The position numbers were made by a program, and so were the translations under genes. From Anaerolineales bacterium UBA2181 (lineage in GTDB: Bacteria > Chloroflexota > Anaerolineae > Promineifilales > UBA4811): a stretch of DNA of 64,000 nucleotides. The notes below the pieces were generated by a model. That model worked only from the letters and a program-made list of their open reading frames with translations. It had not been told where the DNA came from and ran no database searches. This document shows positions 1-9,086 of the stretch, in pieces; position 1 is the first letter of the stretch, and every line of letters starts with the position of its first letter. The stretch spans positions 1 to 64,000 of the forward strand of contig DCVT01000046.1 in assembly GCA_002328075.1 (NCBI GenBank), in the 5' to 3' direction.

Positions 1-147
1 GCTGTCGATCCGGGTATCCCGCAGACGTCTCTTGCAATGAAGCTGATGGTCCTTGAAGAACTGACCTTGGCAGTTGTCGTAGGGGCAGACCGCCGGCGGC
101 AGCATGACGGCTGGTTCGACCCGTACAATCCGTGCTCGTAGGCGCAT
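1..147 (-). CDS. Transposase N-terminal fragment (runs off window edge)
   Basis: A 49-codon reading frame starts at ATG 147-145 on the minus strand, with AGGAGGT about 6 nt upstream, and continues past the window edge without a stop. The N-terminus has a CPYDNC motif (residues 21-26) followed by FFKDHQ and an LRDT segment. This is the layout I associate with the zinc-ribbon start of transposases common in Chloroflexota. The strong ribosome site and the Cys pair support a real gene. The transposase call rests on a short recalled similarity and the catalytic part lies outside the window. It is read divergently from the ABC importer operon. Confidence 0.5.
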   Translation of the reverse strand, partial: MRLRARIVRVEPAVMLPPAVCPYDNCQGQFFKDHQLHCKRRLRDTRIDS

Positions 148-226
148 CTTGACCTCCTGCCACACACCGGCGCAGGATTCGTGCCCTTTTCACCGACGAT
201 TCAACAGTCACCCGCACAACGACTGC

Positions 227-255
227 TTGACAGTCAGCGTGGGTTGTGGTAAATT
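227..255 (+). promoter_or_regulatory. Promoter of the oligopeptide ABC operon
   Basis: A perfect -35 TTGACA (227-232) is followed by a 17-nt spacer and TAAATT (250-255) as the -10. It lies about 165 nt upstream of the solute-binding protein gene, so the leader is long. No terminator was seen between it and the gene. Confidence 0.6.
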
Positions 256-419
256 AAGTAGACGTTTTGTACCAGTATTCAGCCAGTTGAGAGTAAGTGG
301 CTTTGCCTCCAATTGGCGACCAGTACTGTGAAGGGAGGTGATGAGGCAAGAGTGATACGTGATTTGCCTGTTCCTGGATCGGTCCAAGTGTTCAACAACT
401 ATTTGTAATGGAGGAGAGA

Positions 420-3035
420 ATGCTACAGAACAAGAAACTGGCCATCCTGGCCCTGGTGGCCCTGGTTGCCGTTGTGGTCCTCGCCGCCTGCACCACGCCT
501 GAGGCGCAGATCGTCGAGAAGGTGGTCACCCAGGTTGTCGAGAAGGAAGTGGTGGTCACCCAGATCGTCGAGGTCGAGGGGGAGACCCAGATCGTTGAAA
601 AGGAAGTGGTGGTCACCCAGGTGGTTGAGGTCGAGGCCACTCCGCCCCCGGTGGAGCGGCAGGGCGCCTGGCTTGACACCGTTGTGGTGGTCGAAGAGCC
701 GTCGGCCGATGCAGCCGTCACCCGCCTCGACGTTGGCGAACTGGATTTCTACTTCTTCCAGGTGAGCAACGCGGTGGTGGCCCAAAAGATCGCCAACTCG
801 CCTGCCCTGGGCCAATATCGGTCCTTTGGATCCTACTCCGAGTTGTCCTTCAACCCAACCGGCCCGATCTTTGCGGGGACCGGCAAGCTCAACCCCTTCG
901 CCGTGCCCGAGGCCCGCGAGGCCATGCACTGGTTGATGGACCGCGAGTACATCGCCCAGGAGATCTACGGCGGCATGGCTGCGGCACGTTGGACTCCCTT
1001 TAACAATGCTTCGGGTGACTATGCCGCCCTGGCCGACGTGGTCCGCCCGTTGGAAGCCAAGTACGCGTACAACAAGGACAAGGCGACCGAGGCCATCACC
1101 AGCGTGATGGAGGACCTGGGCGCCACGTTGGTAGCCGGCAAGTGGCAGTATGATGGCGCACCGGTCGAGATCATCCTCCTGATCCGGACCGAGGATGAGC
1201 GGCGCGGCATCGGCGACTATGTCGGCAACCAGCTCGAGGACATCGGCTTTACCGTCGTCCGCGACTACAAGACGGCCGCTGAGGCCTCGCCCATCTGGAT
1301 GAGCGGCGATCCGAATGACGGCCAGTACCACGTGTACACCGGCGGATGGGTCACCACCGCCGTGCCGCGCGACCTGGGCAGCAACTTTGCCTACTTTTAC
1401 ACCGACATGGGCCGGCCAGATCCGATGTGGCAGAACTATGTCAACGATCCCGAGTTCTACGATCTGGCCGAGCGGCTGGACAACAACGATTTTGCCACCG
1501 TTGAGGAGCGCCGCGAGTTGATGGCGCGAGCGCTAGAGTTGGCGATGGCGGACAACGTCCGCATGTTCCTGGTCGACCGGGCCTCCGTCAGCCCGCGCCG
1601 GGCCGAAGTGGTGGGGGCCGCGGACCTTTACGGCGGTATGGCCGGCTCCTGGCTCTGGCCCATGACTCTGCGCCGTGAGGGCCAGGTGGGCGGTTCCGTA
1701 AGAATCGCCATGCCCAGCATCCTCACCGAGCCCTGGAACCCCATCGCCGGCAGCAACTGGATCTATGACATGGCGCTCATCCGCGCCACGGGCGAGATGG
1801 CCTATGTGCCCGATCCCTACACCGGCCTCTATTACCCGCGGCGGCTGGAACGGAACGAGGTCGTCATCCAGGAAGGTCTGCCGGTGGGCAAGACGCTGGA
1901 TTGGGTGGAGCTGAGCTTTGCCCCCGAGATCACGGTCCCGGAGGATGCTTGGGTTGACTGGAATGCGGCCGAGCAACGCTTCCTGACGGTCGGGGAGGTC
2001 TACACTGAGACCCAGACCGCCCTGCGCAAGAACACCGTCCACTACCCGGCCGACCTGTTTGACACGGTGAAATGGCACGATGGCAGCCCGCTTTCGATCG
2101 GCGACTTTGTGATGGGCATGATCCTCACCTTCGATCGCGCCAAAGAGGAAAGCCCCATCTTTGATGCCTCTGCCGTGGCCAGCCTCCGATCGTTCATGTC
2201 CGCGTTCAAGGGCGTCCGCATCGTCTCGGAGGACCCGCTGGTTATCGAGACCTACAGCGATCTGTACTACCTCGATGCCGAGTGGAACATCAGCAACTGG
2301 TGGCCGTACTACAACCAGGGGCAGGGTTCCTGGCACGCCCTCACGTTGGGAATCATGGCCGACGCCGCGGGCGAGGCCGTCTTTAGCTCGGCCAAGGAAA
2401 AGGCGCTCGAGGTTGACCGGATCAGCTATATCGCCGGAGCGACCGTCGGAATCCTAAAGGCAAAGCTGGATGAGGCGGTTGCCACCGGTTATCTGCCCTA
2501 CGAGGCTACCCTGGGCCAATACATCACGCCCGAAGAGGCTGCGGCACGCTATGCCAACCTGACGGAGTGGTTCCGCAAGCGCGGTCACCTCTGGATCGGC
2601 ACCGGGCCGTGGTACCTGGAGCGCGCCTTCCCGGTTGAGGGCACGGTGATCCTGCAGCGTAATGCGGACTATCCCGACAGCGCCTACCGGTGGCTGGGCT
2701 TCTCCGAGCCCATGCTGTCCGACATTGACATCGACGGCCCGGATCGGGTGACCATCGGTAGCGAGGCCGCCTACGACCTGTACCTGACCTTCAAGGGCGA
2801 GCCCTACCTGATGGACGACATCCTGAACGTCAAGTACCTGCTGTTCGACGCCACCGGTGAGTTGGCGTACGTAGGCGAGGCCACGGCGGTAGAGGACGGG
2901 CTGTGGCAAGCAACGCTCACTGCGGATGTGACGGGCAAGCTGGCAGCCGGCTCCAACCGGCTCGAGGTAGTCGCGGTCTCGAAACGCGTGGCCGTGCCCA
3001 GCTTTGATTCGATCACCTTCGTGACCTCTCAGTAG
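420..3035 (+). CDS. ABC transporter solute-binding lipoprotein, family 5 (oligopeptide type)
   Basis: An 871-residue extracytoplasmic binding protein of the oligopeptide/nickel family (SBP_bac_5) that would capture substrate for the permeases encoded just downstream. A lipoprotein signal peptide ends in LAAC with Cys24. It is followed by about 45 residues of repeated QIVEKEVVVTQ-type Val/Glu-rich linker, a habit of Chloroflexota binding lipoproteins. The ATG at 420 is chosen because GGAGGAGA lies directly upstream; an in-frame ATG at 408 falls in that ribosome site. The protein is longer than typical OppA/DppA (500-600 residues), the extra length lying in the linker and lobe insertions. The substrate cannot be told from sequence; peptides or oligosaccharides are possible. 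Confidence 0.88.
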   Translation: MLQNKKLAILALVALVAVVVLAACTTPEAQIVEKVVTQVVEKEVVVTQIVEVEGETQIVEKEVVVTQVVEVEATPPPVERQGAWLDTVVVVEEPSADAAVTRLDVGELDFYFFQVSNAVVAQKIANSPALGQYRSFGSYSELSFNPTGPIFAGTGKLNPFAVPEAREAMHWLMDREYIAQEIYGGMAAARWTPFNNASGDYAALADVVRPLEAKYAYNKDKATEAITSVMEDLGATLVAGKWQYDGAPVEIILLIRTEDERRGIGDYVGNQLEDIGFTVVRDYKTAAEASPIWMSGDPNDGQYHVYTGGWVTTAVPRDLGSNFAYFYTDMGRPDPMWQNYVNDPEFYDLAERLDNNDFATVEERRELMARALELAMADNVRMFLVDRASVSPRRAEVVGAADLYGGMAGSWLWPMTLRREGQVGGSVRIAMPSILTEPWNPIAGSNWIYDMALIRATGEMAYVPDPYTGLYYPRRLERNEVVIQEGLPVGKTLDWVELSFAPEITVPEDAWVDWNAAEQRFLTVGEVYTETQTALRKNTVHYPADLFDTVKWHDGSPLSIGDFVMGMILTFDRAKEESPIFDASAVASLRSFMSAFKGVRIVSEDPLVIETYSDLYYLDAEWNISNWWPYYNQGQGSWHALTLGIMADAAGEAVFSSAKEKALEVDRISYIAGATVGILKAKLDEAVATGYLPYEATLGQYITPEEAAARYANLTEWFRKRGHLWIGTGPWYLERAFPVEGTVILQRNADYPDSAYRWLGFSEPMLSDIDIDGPDRVTIGSEAAYDLYLTFKGEPYLMDDILNVKYLLFDATGELAYVGEATAVEDGLWQATLTADVTGKLAAGSNRLEVVAVSKRVAVPSFDSITFVTSQ

Positions 3036-3087
3036 TCAACAGAGGACTGGGCCCGGTCGGCAGACCCTAGCCCAGCAGCAAGATCTC

Positions 3088-3115
3088 GGAGGGGAGCAGG
3101 CGCCTGCTCCCCTCC
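3088..3115 (+). repeat. 28-bp perfect palindrome between binding protein and permease genes
   Basis: Two 14-bp arms meet without a spacer (GGAGGGGAGCAGGC then its exact complement). There is no U-run after it, so it is more likely a 3'-end-stabilising or partially attenuating hairpin than a full terminator. Such hairpins after binding-protein genes usually let that mRNA segment accumulate above the permease segment. Confidence 0.6.
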
Positions 3116-3227
3116 ATGAGTATCTGGCCCCGGGGGCCGGCGGGAACTCGGTCAACGACCCAGGCCTGGCAATATGCCGAAAAGCCCGTTTCTGAGGGCG
3201 AGCGCACTTTGGAGAGCGAGGGATGAT

Positions 3228-4355
3228 ATGAGCCAAGCGGCCGCACCGATAGGGGCAGGCGTTGCTCCCCAGCAGGTCAAGAAGAGAGGAGCGCCCGATA
3301 CCCTGGTCCGGGTCACCAAGTACACGATCACCAGGACGGTGTCTCTCTTTGTCACCGTCGTCATCGGCGTGTATCTGACCATTCTCATCGCCAACATGGG
3401 CGGGCACGTCGACAATATCCGTCGAAGCCAGATCCGAGAAGCGATTGGCGCCGCCAGCATGACACCAGAAATCCGAAGGATGCCGGTCGAAGAGCGCAAC
3501 GCGTGGATAGCGGCGCTGATTCAGGTCGAGGAGGAGCGACTGGGCCTGGATCAGCCATTCATAATCCGCAGTTTCCGCTTCCTCGGCAACGCCCTCACGC
3601 TCAACCTGGGTCGGTCCGAGTACGTCATCAGTGACACCGGGTCGAGATTCGTGCGCAATATCGTTCTGGAGCGGCTGCCCGCCACCCTGGTCCTGATGGC
3701 CACGTCGAACCTGCTGCTCTTTTTCGTGAGCGTTTTTTTCGCGCTGTACCTTTCGCGGAACTATGGCAGTGTTCTGGACAAGATGATCATTGCCCTGTCG
3801 CCGACTTCGGCGGCGCCGGCCTGGTTCTACGGTCTCTTTTTGATCCTGATCTTTGCCGGGCTCCTCGGCGTCTTGCCCTTTGGCGGCATGGTCAAAGCGC
3901 CGCCGCCCGACGACAAACTCAGCTATGCCCTCAGCTTGCTCCGACACATGATCTTGCCGGTCTCAGCCTGGATCATGAGCGGCATTTTCAGCAGCATCTA
4001 CGGCTGGCGAACCTTTTTCCTGATCTTTTCCAGCGAGGACTATGTGGAGATGGCCAAGGCCAAAGGCCTGTCATCCAGAGAGATCGAGCGCCGCTACATC
4101 CTCCGCCCCACGCTGCCCAACATCATCACCAGCTTTATGCTCATGATGATTCGCCTCTGGGCGGGCGCCATCATCCTGGAGACCGTCTTTAACTGGCCTG
4201 GTCTGGGGAAGCTCTTTTACCAGGCCATCGGTCAATACGACACGCCGGTGATCGTGGGCAACGCGGTCATCTATGCATATCTGCTGGCGATCACGGTTTT
4301 CCTGCTGGATTTCTTGTATGCTCTGGTCGATCCCAGGGTCAAGGTGGGAAGTTGA
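3228..4355 (+). CDS. ABC transporter permease, DppB/OppB type
   Basis: A 375-residue inner-membrane permease, the first transmembrane subunit of the importer. It has an N-terminal membrane segment (about residues 30-55), a periplasmic loop, then the usual core with five further segments. The conserved cytoplasmic coupling region is visible as EDYVEMAKAKGLSSREI followed by RYILRP and a late GAIILETVFNWPGLG segment, all hallmarks of DppB. ATG 3228 is chosen because a purine-rich GAGCGAGGGATG site precedes it; an upstream in-frame ATG at 3174 lacks one. The next permease gene starts 13 nt downstream. Confidence 0.9.
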   Translation: MSQAAAPIGAGVAPQQVKKRGAPDTLVRVTKYTITRTVSLFVTVVIGVYLTILIANMGGHVDNIRRSQIREAIGAASMTPEIRRMPVEERNAWIAALIQVEEERLGLDQPFIIRSFRFLGNALTLNLGRSEYVISDTGSRFVRNIVLERLPATLVLMATSNLLLFFVSVFFALYLSRNYGSVLDKMIIALSPTSAAPAWFYGLFLILIFAGLLGVLPFGGMVKAPPPDDKLSYALSLLRHMILPVSAWIMSGIFSSIYGWRTFFLIFSSEDYVEMAKAKGLSSREIERRYILRPTLPNIITSFMLMMIRLWAGAIILETVFNWPGLGKLFYQAIGQYDTPVIVGNAVIYAYLLAITVFLLDFLYALVDPRVKVGS

Positions 4356-4368
4356 GGGTTGGGACGAT

Positions 4369-5715
4369 ATGAAGAGACTCATTCACTCGCTGAGGGAATT
4401 GGCCCACTATCCCTCGGTCATCATTGGATTGGTGATCATCGCAACCCTGGTTGGCCTGGCGCTCTACGCCGTGATCAAGATACCTTACAGCGAGGCCGTT
4501 CGGCTGTGGCGGGGTGGACCCGAGGTGTGGGGCGAAACCCCCAGGCTGGCCGCGCCGGCCTGGTACAACTATTTCTCCAAGATCAAGCAGTCGGAAACCT
4601 TTGTCCTGGACAGCCGGGATCCCGAGGCCAGCAGCAAGACGGCGGAGATTCTCAGCCCAGACTCGCAGTACACCACCATCCGATACACCTTTGACTATCC
4701 GTACGATACCTTTCCCCTGGAACTGACGATCTATTTCCAGGCCAAGTACCGCGAAAAGACGCCGCATGCATCGCTCACCTGGCTAACCCCGGATGGCCGC
4801 GAGATCCGTTTGGGGCAGCTCTCGGTGCGAACCGATGAAGTCTACCGCCTTTCCCTGGACGACCGCCTGACGCGGAGGTTGAAAGGGGTGCCGGCCCACC
4901 AGGGGCTGTTCGCCGATCCGAATTCGGCGACGCTGGCTCCGCTCAAAGGGACTTATGTATTGCAGATCGGCGTGTCGCTCTTTGAGGAGGACTCGGACGT
5001 GGACGCCCGGTTGGTGTCCTACGGCCAGTTGTACGGCCTGGCCGGCACCGATCATCGCCGCCGCGACCTGACGGTGCCGTTGTTGTGGGGCATTCCCATC
5101 GCCCTCGCTTTCGGCCTCCTGGCGGCGGTCGGCACCACCCTCAGCACCATGTTCATCGCCGCTTTTGGCGTCTGGTTCTCCGGCTGGGTGGATCAGCTCA
5201 TTCAGCGCATCACCGAGGTGAACATGATCTTGCCGTTTCTGCCGATCCTGATCATGGTGGGCACCTTTCAATCGCGCAGCATCGCAGTCATGCTGGGGTG
5301 GGTCGTCCTGCTGAGCATCTTTGGCTCGGCCATCAAGAACTATCGGGCCATCTTTATGCAGATCCGGGAAGCGCCCTATGTCGAGGCAGCCAAGGCCTAT
5401 GGGGCCGGCAACGTTCGGATCATTGTGCGCTATCTGATCCCGCGCATCATCCCGATCATGCTGCCCTCGCTGGTGAGCGCCATCCCGGCCTACGTCTTCC
5501 TGGAGGCCTCGCTGGCTGTGCTGGGCCTGGGCGATCCGGTGCTGCCCACCTGGGGCAAGGTCATCAACGAAGCCTACGCCAACGGCGCCCTGCACAACGG
5601 CCAGTATTACTGGGTGTTGGAGCCGGCCATCCTGTTGATGGTTGCCGGGCTGGCCTTTGCTATGGTGGGCTTTGCGCTGGACCGGATCTTTAACCCGAGA
5701 CTGAGAGGTTTGTGA
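4369..5715 (+). CDS. ABC transporter permease, DppC/OppC type, with large extracytoplasmic insert
   Basis: A 448-residue second permease of the importer. Residues about 18-40 form the first membrane segment. The C-terminal part (from about 250) is the standard DppC core with the coupling motif YVEAAKAYGAGNVRIIVRYLIPRI and the late EASLAVLGLG segment. Between these lies a stretch of about 200 residues that is soluble and beta-rich in appearance. Ordinary DppC proteins (about 300 residues) have only a short loop there. The start is ATG 4369, 13 nt after the DppB stop. The 3' end overlaps the next gene by 4 nt (GTGA), so translation is probably coupled. Confidence 0.88.
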   Translation: MKRLIHSLRELAHYPSVIIGLVIIATLVGLALYAVIKIPYSEAVRLWRGGPEVWGETPRLAAPAWYNYFSKIKQSETFVLDSRDPEASSKTAEILSPDSQYTTIRYTFDYPYDTFPLELTIYFQAKYREKTPHASLTWLTPDGREIRLGQLSVRTDEVYRLSLDDRLTRRLKGVPAHQGLFADPNSATLAPLKGTYVLQIGVSLFEEDSDVDARLVSYGQLYGLAGTDHRRRDLTVPLLWGIPIALAFGLLAAVGTTLSTMFIAAFGVWFSGWVDQLIQRITEVNMILPFLPILIMVGTFQSRSIAVMLGWVVLLSIFGSAIKNYRAIFMQIREAPYVEAAKAYGAGNVRIIVRYLIPRIIPIMLPSLVSAIPAYVFLEASLAVLGLGDPVLPTWGKVINEAYANGALHNGQYYWVLEPAILLMVAGLAFAMVGFALDRIFNPRLRGL

Positions 5716-6677
5716 CGCTCATGCCAAACGACACTCTGTTGCGCGTGGAAGACCTATTCCTGCACTTTCGCACCGCCAAGGGGTCGGTGCAAGCCGTCGA
5801 CGGGGCGAGCTTTGACCTGGGGTTCAATGAAGCCATTGTTGTCCTGGGCGAGTCGGGCTGCGGCAAGACCTCCCTGGCCAAGGCGATCTTGCGCCTCTTG
5901 CCTCGCAACGTGGGAACCTACCAGGGCAAGGTTTACCTGGAGGATGTCGAAACCATGGCCCTGCGGGACGAGGAGTTCCGCGAGCAGATCCGGTGGACCA
6001 AGATGTCGCTCGTTCCCCAGGCAGCGATGAATTCGCTCAACCCGGTCTTGCGGGTGGGGGATCAGGTGGCCGAGCCAATGATCGTCCATTATGGGGTCGA
6101 CAAGAAGGAAGCCCTGTCCCAGGCGGAACGGATGTTCGCCCAGGTCGGCGTGCCCGTCGATTTCATGCATCGTTATGCGTTTGAGTTGAGCGGCGGCATG
6201 CGCCAGCGCGTCGCCCTGGCCATGGCGTTGGTCACCATGCCCGCGCTGGTCGTCCTTGACGAGCCCACCTCGGCCCTGGACGTGCTCACCCAGGCGAACA
6301 TCTTTAACACCCTCAAGCGGATCAAGCACGATCTCCAGATCAGCTTTATCCTCATCACCCACGACATCGCCACATCCAGCGAGCTGGCCGACCGGGTCGT
6401 GGTGATGTACGCCGGCCAGATTGTGGAGGTGGGCAGTTCGAACCAGGTGTTCATCTCGCCACTCCATCCCTATTCTAAAAAGCTGCTGGCCAGTGTGCCT
6501 CGTTTGCGGGCCAACCAGGACCCCGATTTCATCATCGGCCAGCCACCGAGCCTGCTCGACCCGCCCACGGGTTGCCGGTTTGCCGAACGTTGTCCCTCGC
6601 GCTTTGACAAGTGTGATCAGGAGCCGCCCACCGTACAGAGTGGCCGATCCCAGGTCAAATGCTGGCTGTATGGCTGA
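5712..6677 (+). CDS. Oligopeptide ABC transporter ATPase, OppD type
   Basis: A 321-residue cytoplasmic ATPase that powers the two permeases. Walker A is GESGCGKTS (residues 46-54), the signature is LSGGMRQR, and Walker B is LVVLDEPTSALD with a switch histidine in LITHD. The C-terminus carries the oligopeptide-transporter extension (GCRFAERCPSRFDKC) seen in OppD/DppD. The GTG start at 5712 overlaps the preceding stop as GTGA and has GAGAGG upstream; an ATG at 5721 is an alternative. The next ATPase gene follows after 14 nt. Confidence 0.92.
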   Translation: MTLMPNDTLLRVEDLFLHFRTAKGSVQAVDGASFDLGFNEAIVVLGESGCGKTSLAKAILRLLPRNVGTYQGKVYLEDVETMALRDEEFREQIRWTKMSLVPQAAMNSLNPVLRVGDQVAEPMIVHYGVDKKEALSQAERMFAQVGVPVDFMHRYAFELSGGMRQRVALAMALVTMPALVVLDEPTSALDVLTQANIFNTLKRIKHDLQISFILITHDIATSSELADRVVVMYAGQIVEVGSSNQVFISPLHPYSKKLLASVPRLRANQDPDFIIGQPPSLLDPPTGCRFAERCPSRFDKCDQEPPTVQSGRSQVKCWLYG

Positions 6678-6691
6678 GATGGGAGTGTAGC

Positions 6692-7735
6692 ATGTCTGTT
6701 GACTCCAATGTACTAAACCCCCAGGAGGCGCCGGCAGTGCAGCGGGCAGCGGGCAGCCAGAACGGACCGTTGTTGTCCATCAACGACCTGCATGTCTGGT
6801 ACGAGCTGCGCAAGTTCGGGTTTGGCCATGCCGGTTATGTCAAGGCGGTGGATGGGGTGGCCTTTGATCTGGAATATGGTGAGTCCGTGGCCGTGGTGGG
6901 TGAAAGTGGCTGTGGCAAGTCCACCCTCATGAAGACCATATTGGGACTGGTGCCGGTCACCAGCGGGGAGGTGATCTTTGAGGGCGCGCGACTGAGCGGC
7001 AAGAACCCGCGCGAGCTCAAGTGGTACCGCTCGCAGGTGGGATACGTGCAACAGGACCCCTATGGGGCGCTGCCACCCTTTATGAGCGTGCGGCACATCC
7101 TGTCCGAGCCGATGGTCATCAACGGCATCAAGGACAGAGATAAGCAGCGTGAACGCATCCAAAGGGCCATGGAAGAGGTCAAAATGACCCCGGTGGAGGA
7201 TTTTCTGGCCAAGTTCCCCCACATGCTGAGCGGAGGCCAACAACAGCGCGTGGTCATTGCCCGGGCCATGATCCTCGATCCCCGCCTGATCGTCGCCGAC
7301 GAGCCGGTGTCAATGCTCGATGCATCAGTGCGAGTCGAGATCCTGCGACTCTTGCGCGGGTTGCAGGCATCGCACAACCTGGCGGTCATCTATATCACCC
7401 ATGACCTTTCGACTGTGCGTTACTTTTCCGAGCGAATATTCGTCATGTACGCCGGCAATTTGGTGGAAAAGTCCCCGGTCGATGAGCTGCTGCGGGATCC
7501 GCGCCATCCCTACACCCTGGCCCTGCTGGAGGCAACCCCGGATCCAGATCCCGAGAACCTGCTCACCTTCAAAAAGGTGCCGCCCGGAGAACCACCCAGC
7601 CTGATCAAGCCGCCGCCAGGCTGTCGCTTTCATCCACGCTGCCCGCACATGATCAAGGACCTGTGCGACGCAGAGGTGCCGCCTGATTTTGTCATATCTC
7701 CGCGCCATTCGGTGGCCTGCTGGCTGTTCAAGTGA
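6692..7735 (+). CDS. Oligopeptide ABC transporter ATPase, OppF type
   Basis: A 347-residue second ATPase of the importer. Walker A is GESGCGKST (residues 70-78), the signature is LSGGQQQR, Walker B is LIVADEPVSMLD, and the switch is YITHD. The terminal GCRFHPRCPHM segment is the oligopeptide-type C-terminal domain. ATG 6692 follows GGGAG at a normal distance. Having two different ATPases matches the heterodimeric OppDF arrangement. The stop overlaps the following small membrane-protein gene by 4 nt. Confidence 0.92.
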   Translation: MSVDSNVLNPQEAPAVQRAAGSQNGPLLSINDLHVWYELRKFGFGHAGYVKAVDGVAFDLEYGESVAVVGESGCGKSTLMKTILGLVPVTSGEVIFEGARLSGKNPRELKWYRSQVGYVQQDPYGALPPFMSVRHILSEPMVINGIKDRDKQRERIQRAMEEVKMTPVEDFLAKFPHMLSGGQQQRVVIARAMILDPRLIVADEPVSMLDASVRVEILRLLRGLQASHNLAVIYITHDLSTVRYFSERIFVMYAGNLVEKSPVDELLRDPRHPYTLALLEATPDPDPENLLTFKKVPPGEPPSLIKPPPGCRFHPRCPHMIKDLCDAEVPPDFVISPRHSVACWLFK

Positions 7736-7938
7736 CAATGCGCGATTGGGATCCACGCCTGCTCATCTTTCTGGGCATCGTCCTGATGCTGGCGGGCATC
7801 CTGTTTCCCGGGCTGATCGTGCTGCACTACGTGCGCTCCACCTGGGCTCTGAACTTTTTCTCCTACACCGCGTCGGTCCTCGGCGTCATTCTTGGCTTTG
7901 TGGGCGTGGCGTTCTATACCCGGCGGCGGATGCCCTGA
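7732..7938 (+). CDS. Small two-span membrane protein at the end of the ABC operon
   Basis: A 68-residue protein with two hydrophobic helices (about residues 10-30 and 40-60) and a basic C-terminal tail (YTRRRMP). The GTG start at 7732 overlaps the OppF-type stop as GTGA; ATG 7738 is an alternative start. No family is recognised. Its tight coupling to the ATPase gene and its place just before a good terminator argue that it is expressed, perhaps as an accessory of the transporter. Confidence 0.65.
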   Translation: MTMRDWDPRLLIFLGIVLMLAGILFPGLIVLHYVRSTWALNFFSYTASVLGVILGFVGVAFYTRRRMP

Positions 7939-7970
7939 CGAAACGGACGGTCATTCGGGCCGTGTAAGCC

Positions 7971-8007
7971 AAGACCCCAGGGGTGGTAACTACTCCTGGG
8001 GTCTTTT
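7971..8007 (+). terminator. Intrinsic terminator of the oligopeptide ABC operon
   Basis: An 11-bp stem (AAGACCCCAGG, 7971-7981, pairing with 7995-8005) has a 13-nt loop and ends in a short U-run (8004-8007). It lies 33 nt after the small membrane-protein gene and faces the convergent ABC-2 operon. Confidence 0.8.
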
Positions 8008-8218
8008 CGTCTCCGCCAAAGAGAGGAGGGCTCTGCAATGCAAACCGGCTGCCGCCGCTGGTTGGCGTTCCGCCCTCTCAGCGACTCCGTTGCAGCCAGC
8101 GTACCCCGGCGGAGTGTGCCGGCATCCGACAACTATCCTCGGCCCGGTCGGCCTTTGAGGTGCGCCCAAACGGGGGACCGAAAGAATCGCGCGGGCTACC
8201 CGCCGCGTTGATCCTGCT

Positions 8219-9085
8219 TTAGCCGGCTTGCCGGTCTGCCCGGGCGCTGCGCTCGCTCCGGCCGCGCAGCCCGGGAATCCGCCAGCTGCGCTCACCCGCC
8301 ACCCGTATGTCCCGGCCCTTAAAGAGGACCCAGGCGCCCACCGTCAGCGCCAGAGCCGCCAGCAGCAGCCCGGCCGACCAGCCCCAGTTGATTTGGTTGA
8401 TCGCCTTGCCCCCCTCATAGTAGTACATGGGCGTCAGCTTGACCACCGGTTCAAGCTTGTCGTTCAGCTTGGCCAGACCCAACAGCAGGAAATTGGCGAA
8501 CAGCAGCGCCCCGGATAGCATCCCGGCAATGCGGCTGGCGGGCAGCACCATGCTCAGGAACAGGGCCAGGCAACCAAATACCAATAGCTGGGCCAGGAGC
8601 GGCAGGAAGGGCCGCAGGTACTGGAGCCACGAGAGGCCCAGCGTGGTGCTGCCGCCCGGAACCGCCCAACTCAGCCAGCCCAACAGCAGAACCAGAACGA
8701 TGGCGGTCACCATGCTCAGGAAACGGCCGGCAAAGAGCCCCGCCCGGCTCAACGGGTGGGCCAAGACCAGGTCCAAAATCCCCCGCTCCTCGTCGGCCGC
8801 CAGCAGCCCGCCGCCGGCACCCACCACAAAAATGCCGATGATCAGCGTCATGTAGCTGAAAAAGTACGTGTCCAGATAGCCCTGTGGCGAAGAGAGGTCG
8901 GTCATCCCGCCAAAAAACGCCATGAATTCGGGCGGATACGAGTCGATGAGCTGCTGAAGCCCCTCTATGCGATTGATGGTGTCGTACAGCGAGACCATCA
9001 TGAGGCCGTACAACGCAATGCCAACGCCCCAACCGATGATCTGCCCGCGCATCCGGCGCAAATTGTGTTTGTACTCGATCATCAT
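8219..9085 (-). CDS. ABC-2 type transporter permease
   Basis: A 288-residue membrane protein with about six hydrophobic segments, fitting the permease of an ABC-2 exporter. A first helix comes after a short basic N-terminus. A large loop follows, then helix pairs with small-residue-rich segments such as IIGIFVVGAGGGLLAADEERG, typical of ABC-2 permeases where the 'EER/EKE' stretch precedes a coupling helix. The start at 9085 has GGAGGA 7 nt upstream and lies 1 nt after the stop of the ATPase gene, so the two are co-translated. The exported substrate is unknown. Confidence 0.85.
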   Translation of the reverse strand: MMIEYKHNLRRMRGQIIGWGVGIALYGLMMVSLYDTINRIEGLQQLIDSYPPEFMAFFGGMTDLSSPQGYLDTYFFSYMTLIIGIFVVGAGGGLLAADEERGILDLVLAHPLSRAGLFAGRFLSMVTAIVLVLLLGWLSWAVPGGSTTLGLSWLQYLRPFLPLLAQLLVFGCLALFLSMVLPASRIAGMLSGALLFANFLLLGLAKLNDKLEPVVKLTPMYYYEGGKAINQINWGWSAGLLLAALALTVGAWVLFKGRDIRVAGERSWRIPGLRGRSERSARADRQAG

Positions 9086-9086
9086 G

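Noticed and set aside
104..331. 75-codon plus-strand frame
   Set aside because: Overlaps the divergent transposase start and the promoter of the ABC operon; no ribosome site.
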